Below are positions 1 to 12,200 of a stretch of 64,000 bases of DNA, piece by piece (positions within the stretch are counted from its first letter, which is position 1; the number at the start of each line of letters is the position of its first letter). The position numbers were made by a program, and so were the translations under genes. Source of the DNA: Pterobdella sp. o SKG-2022 (lineage: Eukaryota; Annelida; Clitellata; Hirudinida; Piscicolidae); NCBI GenBank assembly GCA_964035795.1, contig OZ038320.1:27163705-27227704 (forward strand), written 5' to 3'. The notes beneath the pieces were generated by a model. It made no database searches and was not told where the DNA came from. It was given only the letters and a program-made list of their open reading frames with translations.

Positions 1-14
1 TTGAAATAATTTCA

Positions 15-2008
15 ATGGCGGAAGAGGGAGGAGATCTAAGTGAGGTTTGTGAGATGAATCCTGAAATTCTCATCGACAACAAGTATTTTTTTAAATGAAT
101 ATAAAATAGCTTATATTTTTTATCATTATTAAAAACTGTCAAAATAATTTTGAACACTCCAATCACTGTTCTTTTTACTTATAAAGAAAAATAAAATTAC
201 CTATCAGAAAAACTTGATAATTTTGATTACTGTCTTTTTTGAAGGCAGTTGATATGCGCGTGTGTGTTAGTGGATACGACTTTGTTACAAAAATGCCTGA
301 AAAAACAAATGTTGAATACTTCTGAAGTAGATGAGATTAAAGTAAACTATATTTTATTCTGAATAAAACAGTTATTTTTTAACTTTAGATACGTATTAAA
401 TATTGATCTAAATTCAATTAATAGTTACTAGAATAGTTAGTTAAAATTTAATTTGTTATAGATGATAAAACACCAGAGAGCTCGAAACATAAAGTTTATT
501 GAAGTAGTACTGAAGAAAGAAAACATCAATAAGAAAGCATTAATGCAGCTACTTCATGAACAAACCCCGCATTTAACAAAGGCGCTGTTGACTCAAGAAA
601 CAGAAGTAATCAGTCCGAATCCTGAGATAAAAAAATGCGTGGAAAGGTAAAAATGTAACTTTAGAATTTAATTTTTTAAAGAAAAACGTCCACCTCTAAT
701 CTCTAAAAAATATTTTGTTGGTATAAAATCTGAATTTTATTTAATGCATTGGCAGAGATGTTTTCAAAGTTTTTGGCTCAAGCAGGAGGTTATCTGAGAT
801 GCACAAAAGGCAACTGAGTTACATGATATCTGTGAAGGTAGCTTTGAAAATTAGAGATTTTGATATATCTTTTCATCATTTATATAACAAAATCAATAAC
901 GAAAATTAACTTTTTTATAATCTTTAAAACTAAAAATTCTTTTGTTAAAAAAATTAAAATTACAGTAGAATTATCGTGGATAACTGATAAGTTGAAACAT
1001 TTTTTGTAGCTTAAAACACTATGTATCCCTGTACAAGCATTTCTCAATTTCTACTGAAATATAATTTCAACTGTTTCAAAAAATGATCCACAATATCACA
1101 CCAAGGTGACGAAGACCTTGAAAGTCCCTCTGGAACTCAACAGCAAACTGGTACAAGAAGCTTCTAAAGTTAACAAGCATTTGAGGAAAACACAAAAGTT
1201 ATTTAACATTATTATAAATATCAATTGACTAATAAAAAATGTAATAAACACAATAAAAGTCTATTTGAAAACGAAGCTTTTATAAAGCAGAATTCACATC
1301 ATCAGTTGACAATGTTAATTATTGTTTAATGTGTTTTCTAACTTTGGAAAAACTAACTAAAATAACTTAAGTTAAGTTTTTGTCAAAGTTAATTTTTTAA
1401 ATTTTATTGGGAATTAACGATCTTGTATCATAAAATGTTACGATTTTCAGTGAAGAAAGAAAAATCCATGATCAAATTGACAAATTTTGTCTTGTAAATA
1501 ACCTATGCAAAAAAGAAAAAGTAGAAAAAGTGAGTACTTCAGACATTATAAGAATCATTAACAAATCCGAACGGATTAGTATTGATGATGCCGGAACTCA
1601 AAAGGTTTATATCGTTTTAAGTGAAGCTGTATATTTTCTTTAGAAATAATGGTTTAAATAATCAAATTAATTCTAAATATAAAATGAATTAAATTAAATC
1701 AAATTAAAATCAAAGAAATTAATTTTTAAAATCTTTTTGAATACAAGAATTCTCTAATGGGCAAAATAGACATGCTTATAAATAAGTACTACGAGAGCGA
1801 GTTCAAACGCCTCCCGAACAAGAAGGACACAAGTGATAACCAAGCATTAAGGATTTTGTCTGATAACTGCAATAACAATCAGCCAACTGCTTTTGATTCT
1901 CGTTCAATAAACAAAGCATACCTTACAGAAACCCCGACTAAAAACGCTTTTCTTGGGGATAATCTAACTACTGAAACAGTGAATTTTTCACCATTATCTT
2001 CAAATTAG
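15..2008 (+). CDS. CARD-domain-like helical protein, 7 exons
   Basis: Seven exons join in frame: 15-82, 245-341, 462-646, 756-837, 1106-1197, 1451-1604 and 1748-2008, with GT/AG at every junction. Residues of about 10-95 (exons 1-3) look like a CARD, a six-helix death-fold module for homotypic protein contacts. Seen in order are LLQKCLKKQMLNTSEVDEIK, then a basic helix (RARNIKF), then ALMQLLHEQTPHLTKALL, matching the leucine spacing and the closing P-x-L of CARDs. The remaining roughly 160 residues are charged and helical with a Ser/Asn-rich end; I recognise no domain there. The start ATG at 15 has no upstream in-frame stop inside the window, so the gene could begin further left. The fold call is by eye. 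A death or DED fold, or a helical bundle of another kind, is possible. It converges with ATG2. Confidence 0.6.
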
Positions 2009-2134
2009 GGAGTTCCAGTGGAGGATGACAATGTTTTTACTGAGTCAATCTTCAGCAATGATGAAACAAATGGGTCTTATTCGCCCACTCCAGCACAAAA
2101 TTTTTCTTTCTTTCGTCACCGTACTTTAAATTAG
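2009..2134 (+). other. in-frame open extension after the CARD-gene stop
   Basis: After the TAG at 2006-2008 the same frame stays open for 41 codons to a second TAG at 2132-2134. The peptide is acidic and Ser/Thr-rich (VEDDNVFTESIFSNDET). The bases just before, ending ...cttcaaattag, also look like a 3' splice site. Used in phase 0 after the exon ending at 1604, that site would replace the 1748-2008 exon with this one. It may be an alternative C-terminus, stop readthrough or chance. Confidence 0.35.
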
Positions 2135-3270
2135 CTGTTCAAAATAATATATTATACTTTAATATGACTACAAACGAAATAATTAATAATTAAAGTATTA
2201 GACTGCGAACAAGAAATGCTGAAGAGTTATATCAAAAACATAAATGTTGTGAAGCTAATTAAAGTTGATTTAGGTGTTTCAATCAAGATACAAACAAATT
2301 GTAGTTTATACTTGTTAGTTTGATGGATTGTTTTCATTTGAATCATATTTTATAACATATATTCAACCAGTTGTATTTTGATTAAAGATCCATATAGGGA
2401 AATGTTATACAGATAAGGAAAAGCTTAGTGCTTAATTAATAAGGATATTCAGGAATTAATAACATTCTTTTTTGTAACTTGGATTGAAAATGCTTTTTGA
2501 AAAATAATTTTGATGTTTTCACATTTAGTAATCAGGTTAGTATTTAAAAAAATGAAATTTTGATCAACAAAAGTTAAAATGTCGATCAACAGAAGTTGAA
2601 AGTTAACCTTTTCTTCCCGAATTATTCAAAAACTATCTAATAAAAAAGATAAATTTTGATGATAATTTAAATGTGTTTATTTCTTTGAAAAATTCAATGT
2701 ACAGGAAATTTCGTTATTGAAATTAACACATCGCATAGTTTAATATTGACCTCATGATCGATTTGAATAAAACTTTACAGTTCAACTTTTATACAATGGA
2801 AAGGTAATATATCTGTTCACTGAAATGAAAACTAACATGACTCGATCACAATTCATCAACAAACTAACCTGAAAATTATGTGTATGAGTGGTTTGAAAAA
2901 ATGCCAAAAAAATTCAGTACAGTAAATGGTTTTTACAAATAAATCAATGTGACATAATATGAATATAACTTGGAACATAATCAACAAATAACACAATAGG
3001 CACAAATACATATATAATTTATTAATATATATATAAAAACAAGTATATAATGACTGTTTATAAGCAGATGAAACAAGTTTATTTTTATATTACCAAAATT
3101 CAATTTGAACCACGAAACTGTAAGACTTCAGCCATTTTAATGAAATTCAAGCTGAGTTCTTGAAACGTGACGATTTTTAATCTCATTCTTAGATAGTTTT
3201 AAATGATTGTTTATGCTCAATATAATTCTAAAAAACTGAGTAACCAAAACCATGATTTTACTAAATAGCC
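2135..3270. other. intergenic, convergent 3' ends
   Basis: AT-rich spacer between the CARD gene (+) and ATG2 (-). AATAAA-type signals occur on both strands (for example near 2767 on + and TTTATT near 3071 for the minus strand). I see no further coding signal. Confidence 0.5.
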
Positions 3271-6200
3271 TCACTCAATCTCTCCACCCTTATACTTATC
3301 TTCATCTTCCTTCTTCCTATTAGGCACTAATTGATTCCTTAAACCACCAATAACGTTAGAAGTAGCTTCAGTGGTGAGAAGAATGGGCTCGATAAGAGTT
3401 GGAGGCAGTTGCCTCAATACACTCCCAAGCGCCCCTGTGAATCCCTTTTGTTCATGACCCTTTCTCACTGTTGTGTATATGTCAGTCGCTCGCTTCTCCA
3501 TTCCCTGGTTTTGTGAATGTTTGAGCAAATTATTATTGCTTATATATAAAAACAAATCATTAAGTAAATAACAAACAAACTTGCTATTATAACACTGCCC
3601 TCGGATGTATTTAAAAAACATGAAAACAATAATAAATGTTATTTATTATGCATAAAAACAACAATAAAACCAGCCAATAAACAGACATGCTTGATGATGT
3701 TGCATGCAGATGAGACTCCTTCCCTGACATCTTGAGGCTGCGCCAATATCGCCTTCCTCCTCATCACATCCTCCTCTGTCACTGGTCCACCCATGTCATA
3801 TGTCACTACACTATGGGCCGCTTCAGCAATATACTGGGTGGTGCAGAAAATATTCCAACTATAATGCACTCAATCATACAACATTGGTTAGTTTTTCAGA
3901 CTCTTATTTAACTGATTAAAAGCCTACAAGCGATGGGATGTAAACAATAAAATGGTTTATTAGCTCACAAAGCAAATCAAAAGTTTTGTGAGCTAATTAA
4001 CTTATAAAACATTAGAATTAATTGTATCAGTAATAAAGCCATGAAAATATATACAAATCCTCATAAAAAGTTCCTAATGTGCTCATGTTAACAACAACCA
4101 GCACCCACCTTGATACTTCTCACAAACTTGTTGGTCAGCTCCAAAGCAGATAACAGCGTGCATTCAGCAAACGACAAAGTGCCTAAACGCATTCCTGCAG
4201 TAAATAAAGCTTATTTATTATATGAAAGTAACGGAAAGAAATTTAAATGGTATATTTAGTGAACTAAAAACTTTTGCTATCATTTAAATAAAAATTAAAT
4301 ATTAAACTTCTAGGTTGCTGAAACAATATTAATATCATAATAAAATTATAGAGCATTTAAAGTAAGTAACAATGAATATAGCATGACAAACGTGGACACA
4401 CCTTCTTGGAAGCCCGTGCCACTCCTGTAATGCTCCAATGGAAGCAAAAACAAGTCTCTCAGACCTTGCACTGAAACGAGAATTACCATGAACCATTGAG
4501 AATCACTTAATTAATCTCTATTCAATAGCCGATTTCTGAAGTATATACTTGGTTATGCGATATGAAAACATGAAGCTAATAACCTATTTGAACAACATAG
4601 TTGACAGGACCCACTCCAGCCAACACTCCAGGAATCTGGTTATTCTTTATGTCGTTTATCCATTCTTTCAACACAAATTGCAACAGCCTGTCAACGCCTA
4701 GTATCCTTCAAATACATCATCATCATCATTATCTTTTATCGTCTTTAAAGCCTCATTTTCATAGTTTTGGGCGTATGTTGCGTAATATTCATTGAATTTA
4801 CAGATAATAACTTCGTGTTGATTAAAACGATCTATTATAATGGTATCTATCTATTTAAAATAAAACAATCAAAAAATCATCCTCTTCTAACCCCCTTCTA
4901 TATCTGAAACTCTTGAGAGTGATCTCTGAGCATTCGAGCTGTATGAAACCTGCCAGGAAGCCACCAATACTGCCCAGAGCCACTCCCTTGCCTTGGTAGT
5001 CTATCTTGATGACTACCGATGGAGTGAAGCTCACGTCACTAGTGGGACAATGAGGATTGATAACGTGAAATTTTCAAGTCATTGTATAATCGTATTCGTA
5101 GTTTTGTATACATTAAAGAAACGCTAGAAAAATTTGGTTCAAAGGAAGCTTTTTGAAACATTTAATTTAATAAACAAAGTTTTCATAGTTTTTTTGTATA
5201 GGTAGATTTTCCAAGCCCTAACTATTTATCAATTCGTAATTTTATTTAAAAAAAATCACTGCGAAATACCTGAAATATATGGGAGTGAACGGTTTCACTT
5301 CGAGTGAAAATTTATTCATTCTATCCTCATCCTCTTTTCCATTTTTACCATTCATTTCTTTATTGACTTCTGCAATTTCAGGATTGGTTGAGAGCTTGGT
5401 AGCTTTTGTATTTTTATTGAGTTGTGAATCAAGAGAGTTCTTCGAGTCGAATATAGTGGAACCTACATCGTTAACATACATGAAGAAGTCATAAAGAAAC
5501 TGCAATGAATCCTGTAAAATATGTTTATTGAAAATTAAAGGTGATCATTATTATTATTATTATTCGTCTAACGTCTTTTTGTTTCATTTACATAAGGTTA
5601 ATGGACAAATAATTTTTGAATAATTAATTTATATTTGGAATTTTTGAAATAATTATCACATTAGATTTGCAACCTGATCTATGTTGAGCTTGATGGGTTG
5701 CACAGTCACCTTGATTTTGCATTCTTTCTGCTGATTGCCAGGTTCTGGCTGCAAGTGGTAGCTCTTTGCCACTATCTGGAAAAGTTGGATAGAAAATACA
5801 TAAATCAAAAAAAAAACTAATTATTTGAAAATGAAAAAGGCAATAAAAAAGTCTAAAAAAACTTTTGATAAACTTCGATTTTATTGAAATCTTCAAACTA
5901 TTATTAAAGAATGTACTTTTAATATATTTTGATTAGTAAAGTGTTCAAAGTATCTGTTAACAATCATATTATAATGAAATCTCAACAACCATATTAGATT
6001 GAGCAACTGCCGTTTGGTGACACTCGAGCTTATGCAGGAATTTATTGAAATCCGACGAAACGAGACGATCATTGACAACCAGCTCTTTGATCACAAGCAC
6101 ATCCCTTGAGCGTTGCACACTTGCACCTACCACCCTGTACTCTTGGTGTTGAGCCTGCAGCTATTCGTGGTGAATATGACGTCATAATTTCAATAGTTTA

Positions 6201-9200
6201 AGTTCATAATTTATAGAAATGATGTACAGATATACATTCAATAAAATGAAGTAGGGTTTTAGTTTTAATAAGTTTATTATTTGTAAAAAAAACGGATTAT
6301 AAAAAATATGATTGATTGGTTGGTTGATGGAAACCTCAAAGAACCAATAAGCCAACCTTATTCACCACAAGTTGCATCATCACACTCTGGTTCCTACCTT
6401 TCCCACATAACTCTCTCCAACCCAAGAATGTCTTTTTATCTAGTTTTTGATCTCTGTTTGTACTACTCTGAAATAAATTAATTCTCAATGAATGAGCTAT
6501 AACAAAAAATAAGATGATGATGTATGAATATAACGAAATACACCGACAGGCCTACTAGGAGCGGAGCCAAAGTCGTTGCCACCATAAATAGACCAAATAA
6601 TTGAGACATCCTCCAATCGGAAGGTGTTTTTAGCAGGAGGAAAGTGGTCAGGTGCCTTGAGAGGGTCACAAGGCAACTGATCCTTGCTTGGTTGTTCACT
6701 GATGGAAGCACACATATCGAATTTGCCGTCGTCTGAGTTGGTCTTTGGGTAAGATTACGCGTTAATCTCGATTGCTTGTACATTTTAATGTAATGTGGTA
6801 TTCATAAAGCGCTTTTCCTTATAGATCAAAGCGCTTGCTACAAATTTAATGTAGCAAAAACACACTGTAGAACAGGTGCTAATTGTCGGCCCACGCGGGA
6901 TTGAACCCGGTAATTTTAGATAATTAGTCTAATGCTCAACCATTGAGCCATAGGGGCCGACATTGTTACAATATGCAAAGATTATGAATGAAAATAAATC
7001 CAATATATTGGGAAATTATATCTAAACCATTTTGATACATGAAAAAGTCAACTCACTCTTATTCTCTTGAACTCATCATGGTTTATAATGTCCCAATCTT
7101 CATACTCTTCTTCCAAACTTTTTCTGTTGTTTTTAGCATCAGTGACTATGTAATCCCTAATATCAGGATTGTTGAAAACGCTGCAGACGGGTTTTTCATC
7201 GATGTAAGACTTTTTATGAGCACTTCTGGTGCCTTGTGACCTTTGTTGCTTCGGTACGTATGCCTGCTTGAGGTGCCTTTTAGAGTCTTGAGTTGAGCTG
7301 TGTGGTCTGCAATTCACTAGAAAAATAAAATAAATTTTAATCGAATTATAATAAATGAAAATAAAAATAATAACTAATTAAAAAAAATTTATTATTTGAT
7401 TTGTTGCTTTGAGGAGTAATATTTGAAATTCAATTGCATGAAAGACTTCGAAACTCACCATCGTTATCCATCATGGCGTCATACAGCAACTTCTTACAGT
7501 CCTTGTCCTTCGATATGTATACACTGCCAAGCATGGCATTTATCTTCTCGTTTTGACTCCCCGATGTTTTGGATATATGTTTCATAGCGCTATCATTAGT
7601 AACAAATGGGTTTTTGGTATTGAGTAAGATTCCATTGGTTTTGGTACGGTTTGTTTGGTTGAAAGAATTCGGACGGCACGGTTGTTTTGAAAATTGATCG
7701 TCCCTTTTATTTTGATTTTTTTTATCGCAAGAATATAATGTTTGGGTGGTTGATTTACTGCCTTGAATCAAAGTTTTCGACTTCTTGCTGGCATATGTAC
7801 TTCTAGGTGATAGTTTATCATCGTCAAAACCAATGAATTTAATTGTATTAGCGCTAGCATCGTCACTATATTCATCATCCTCACTAGCTCCATCATCTTT
7901 GTTGCAGTCGTTAATTTCTAATGAAGTTTTTTTTTCTATTTTGACAGTTTTCTCGGAGGCAGTATTAGTTGCTAAATTTGAAATATTGCTAGACTCAAAA
8001 CTTATATCCTCTACATTGCTCGCACGAGCTTCAGACACCAAACCAATGTTATTGTTAACACGATTTCCACCACCACACACATCAGAATTTTTATCCTTAC
8101 CAGCAACTTCTTCTATCTGAACCTCCTCCGCCATATTCATTATTATTTGCGCTAAAGCAACTAAAGAATCACAGCAGGTTTTAATGTTCAGCCTGCTTAA
8201 GGAGCCTACAATCTCCATACCAGACTCCCTGTCAAAACAACCAGAAGAAACATTGTGTTGAACTGATGATGGAGTTATAGGCAGAGGAGCAAAACTATCA
8301 CTTTGGTTGCAATATAATGATGTGTTTTGCGCTTTTGGGTCAGTGGAGTTTGGAAGAAAGGAACTTGTTAATGTTTCCGATATATTCTGTCGAGTAAATA
8401 AGTATCTAAGTTAAAAATATTCTGAAAAAGTATGTAAATAAAAATCTTAGATCAAATGTACTGACAGGTAAAATGAATTGTTTCCCCTCCAAGTCGAACA
8501 CTTGCAGATCTAACACACACACGTACTTGGAGGAAGCTGTTGAGTTTATATTCATAATATTATGCATTGGATAAAAAGTAATAGCTAACGTGTAACCCAA
8601 TAAAAAAGGGGGAATGAGAATGATAAACGATAATGATGGATATTATAGATTGGAAGAAATAAAATAGCTAACGTTTAACTCCATAAAATAATAAGAATAA
8701 TGATAACGTTTAGACTAGGATAAAATTTAGAAGCATCAGAAAAAGACTTACGGGAGAGAACATTTAGAATAGGCTGTTGTTTGTCGCTTATGAAAACTCC
8801 CAAGTCTTCTATTAAAAACCTGTGGTGTATTATAGAATTATCATCATCATTCTGTTTAAAGCCCATTTTTCTCAGCAGAGGGTGAAGTAAACATAAATTA
8901 CAACATTTAATTATAGAATTAATTTTTTGAATTATTAGCCCTAAAAATGTGAATTAGAAAAGCAAAATCAATTTTTTACGTAATAGGTCACTTAGAATAT
9001 TTTAGAAAATGATACTTGATTCTGGAACTGCATGAATCTGGTACGATATTGCTACTAATGCTCACAGACTCAGAATACAACAGCAGGCTGTAACAAACTA
9101 CTCCATTCTTCCCACTTTCAGACGATTCATTGCCATCAGATTTTTCAGCGGTGTCGGAGGTTATAGCAGTCACATCATCTAGAGATATATCATTCGTGTT

Positions 9201-12200
9201 TTTTCTTTTAATTGATGAATTACTTTGGGAGGAGTTTTTACTTTTGAAGCCGACAACGTCATCTTTCATATAGACAACGGTGTTTTTGTTTAACTTTTCG
9301 CTTTTATCAAACGTGCTGCTAGGTTTGAATCTAACAGTGTTGACGTGGTTAGCACTAGAACAATCTGAATCTTTATAAAAAAGACTGGAGTCAAAGAACT
9401 GCAAGTGTAGTTCTGTGATGGTCTGAGGCAGTTGGTAGCCAGGAATCTCATAGTCCAACAAGGTGAAGGTCTCTGTTAACTAAACAATGGTGGTAATGGT
9501 ATATTTGATGGTATATGTTTGATGATATTAATCCGTTAAACCCATGCTAGCATGGGTACGGACGTGAAACAATTTTGATGATTTGATAGAAATCAGTCTT
9601 CCATATGTATTAAGCAAAATCTTGAATGAGTGATTGAAAAAACTTTGATAAACAATTGAGGAATATAATATGAAACCTGTGAAATGCATTGTATAGATTG
9701 CTTGTTGAAATGCAACATGAAATACCTCATTGAAACCGCCACTTTATAGTGCTAAAACAACGAAAAATTATTGTAATTTAATAAAACATAGAAGATAAAG
9801 AATAAGTTAAATTTGATGAATAATTAAAATCTAAATCTGCGAGTTCACCATATCGTGATACAGTTTGATTTCTGTCACTTCAATTTTCTCGCTATATTAA
9901 ACATGATTTGCAGATATAAAATGAATTGTTTGTAAATAAACAAAATTCATTTAGCTGCATTCTTATTTGGTTATTTGAAGTCATGAAACATGTGCTATGA
10001 AGTGGAAGCAAGAGCATGCTCCATCGAGCACTTTTTTGCTCTACAAATTTTTCCATGAATATACAAAATAAACCAATGGCCCTCAATTCCCAGCAGCTCT
10101 TGAATGGGCAGAGGGTGCTAAGAATCTCTGGGCTTTCTTCTTTTTCTTCTTGTTCTTTTGGGAGGTCTTTTTCTTTTGGTAGTTATAATATTGGTTCATT
10201 AAATGGGAAGAGTATGGAATTGTGTGAAGAGTTGGTGAGGAGGGAGGTTGGTATTTGCTGCATCCAAGAAGTGAAGTAGAGAGGCATGGGTTCAAAGTTT
10301 GTAGGTAGTTTAGATAGAAGGTTTAAACTATGGTGGTCTGGTAATGAAGATAAGATAGGTGGTGTAGGAATATAAGTTAAAAAGGATTTATGTATGAATG
10401 TTGTGAAAAGGAATAGGATATCAGATAGGGTAATGGTAGTGGTAATTATTTTTGGTAAAAAGGTTGTAAGAATTGTTTGTGCGTATGCCCCACAATGTGG
10501 AAGATCGATGAGTGAAAAAGAGAAGCTTTATGAAGAGATGGGAAAAGGGTGCGAAGTGGAAAATGCAAATGAAGTTTTGATTTGCTTAGGAGACTTCAAT
10601 GGACACATTGGCAAAGAGGTTGATGGGTTTGAAGGTGTTCATGGAAGTTTCGAAATAGGCAAGAGAAACTTGGACGGTAGATTGCTCTTAGAATTTTGTG
10701 TTGAAAAGGATTTGTGTGTAGGTAATAGTTGGTTCAAGAAAAAGGATAGTAGGAAGGTAACTTTTAATGGGGGGGGGGTGTGTAGTGGGACAGAGATTGA
10801 CTTTGTGTTGATGAAGAAGAGGCAGAGTAAGTTTCTGATGGATGTAAGGGTAATTGGAAGTGAGCTTCAGCATAAGCTTCTGAGTCTTAGGCAGAAGGTG
10901 GCTTAAAACTGCCCGAAGTAGCTGTGCTAAAAAGGAATATCGCACAAAAGTGTGGAAACTTTTGAACAAAGATATCAAAACAAAATTTTCGGAAAAAATG
11001 GAGGTTTTGTACGAGAAATGCATGGTTAAAATATGTCTTCCGTTTTTAAAGCTGCTGAAGAGGTGTGTGGTACGAGTAAAGGTAGGCCTCAGCACGGTGA
11101 AACTTGGTGGTGGAAACAGGATGTGCAAAAAGCCATCTCAGAGAAAAGGAAAAGTTTTCAGAGTTGGAAGCAACTTCCGTCGGCTGAAAATAAATTTTGC
11201 TATCTCTCTGACAAAAAGAAAGCCAAGAGAGCTGTTGCTGAGGCAATGAAGAATGAGGCGGTGAAAGAGATGGAGGAGATACGGAATGACAGAAATGTCG
11301 TATTCCGTAGAATGAGAATGATGAAGAAAAAAGCAAACGACTTAGCAAGTAATAATTGCAGTAAAGACGAAAATGGGAAGATTGTATTTGCCGAGGATGG
11401 TCGGAAGAGAGTGTGGAAGGAGCACATGGAGGCCATCATGAATGAGGAGAAACCATGGGATGGGATGGTGAATGTAGAAGTGGTTGAAGGTCCCATGGAA
11501 CCATTTGCTATGAACGAAGTGGAAAAAGCGCTAGGAATCATGAAGAATGGCAAGGCTAGTGGTCCAACTGGAATTGTCAAGGAGCACCTAGCTGCTTCTC
11601 CACATGGTGAGCAAGATATTTTGCAAATAGCAAATGAAATCCTCAATGGAATGGATATGCCTCATGACTAAAGAATGAGTACAGTTGTTCCCATTTATAA
11701 GAAGAAAGGTAGCGTTATGGACTGTGCGAGCTATCGAGGTGTAAAGCTTTTAGAGCATGGTATGAAAGTTGTGGAAAGGTTGCTGGAGAAGAAGTTAAGA
11801 AGGTTAGTAAAAGTTGACCAAATGCAATTTGGTTTTATGCCTAACAAAAGCACAGTGAACGCTATTTTTATTCTTAGGAGAATGCAGGAAAGCTACCTTG
11901 AGAAGAATAGGAAGCTTTTTATCTGTTTTGTTGATTTTGAGAAGGCTTTTGATCGGGTACCAAGAAAGGTGATTGAATGGGCGCTGAGAAAGAAATTGGT
12001 ACAAGAAAGGATGGTTCAGGCAGTAATGTCGATGTACAAAGAAGCAAAAACGAGGGTTAAGGTTGGAGGTGGACATTCGGAAGAATTTGATGTTGGTGTA
12101 GGTGTCCATCAAGGATCGGTTCTCTCGCCGTTTTTGTTTTCAATAGTGCTAGACGTATTGTCGGAAGACGGAAGAAAAGGTGCTTTATATGAACTGCTTT

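Noticed and set aside
6884..6962. Functional tRNA gene (anticodon AAT)
   Set aside because: The T-arm is mismatched and a SINE-like body follows, so it is treated as a SINE head.
7430..8218. A separate Ser-rich gene
   Set aside because: The ORF is one large ATG2 exon (Ser-rich loop before DNCHV-like NIKTCCDSLVALAQIIMN) with good phase to both neighbours.
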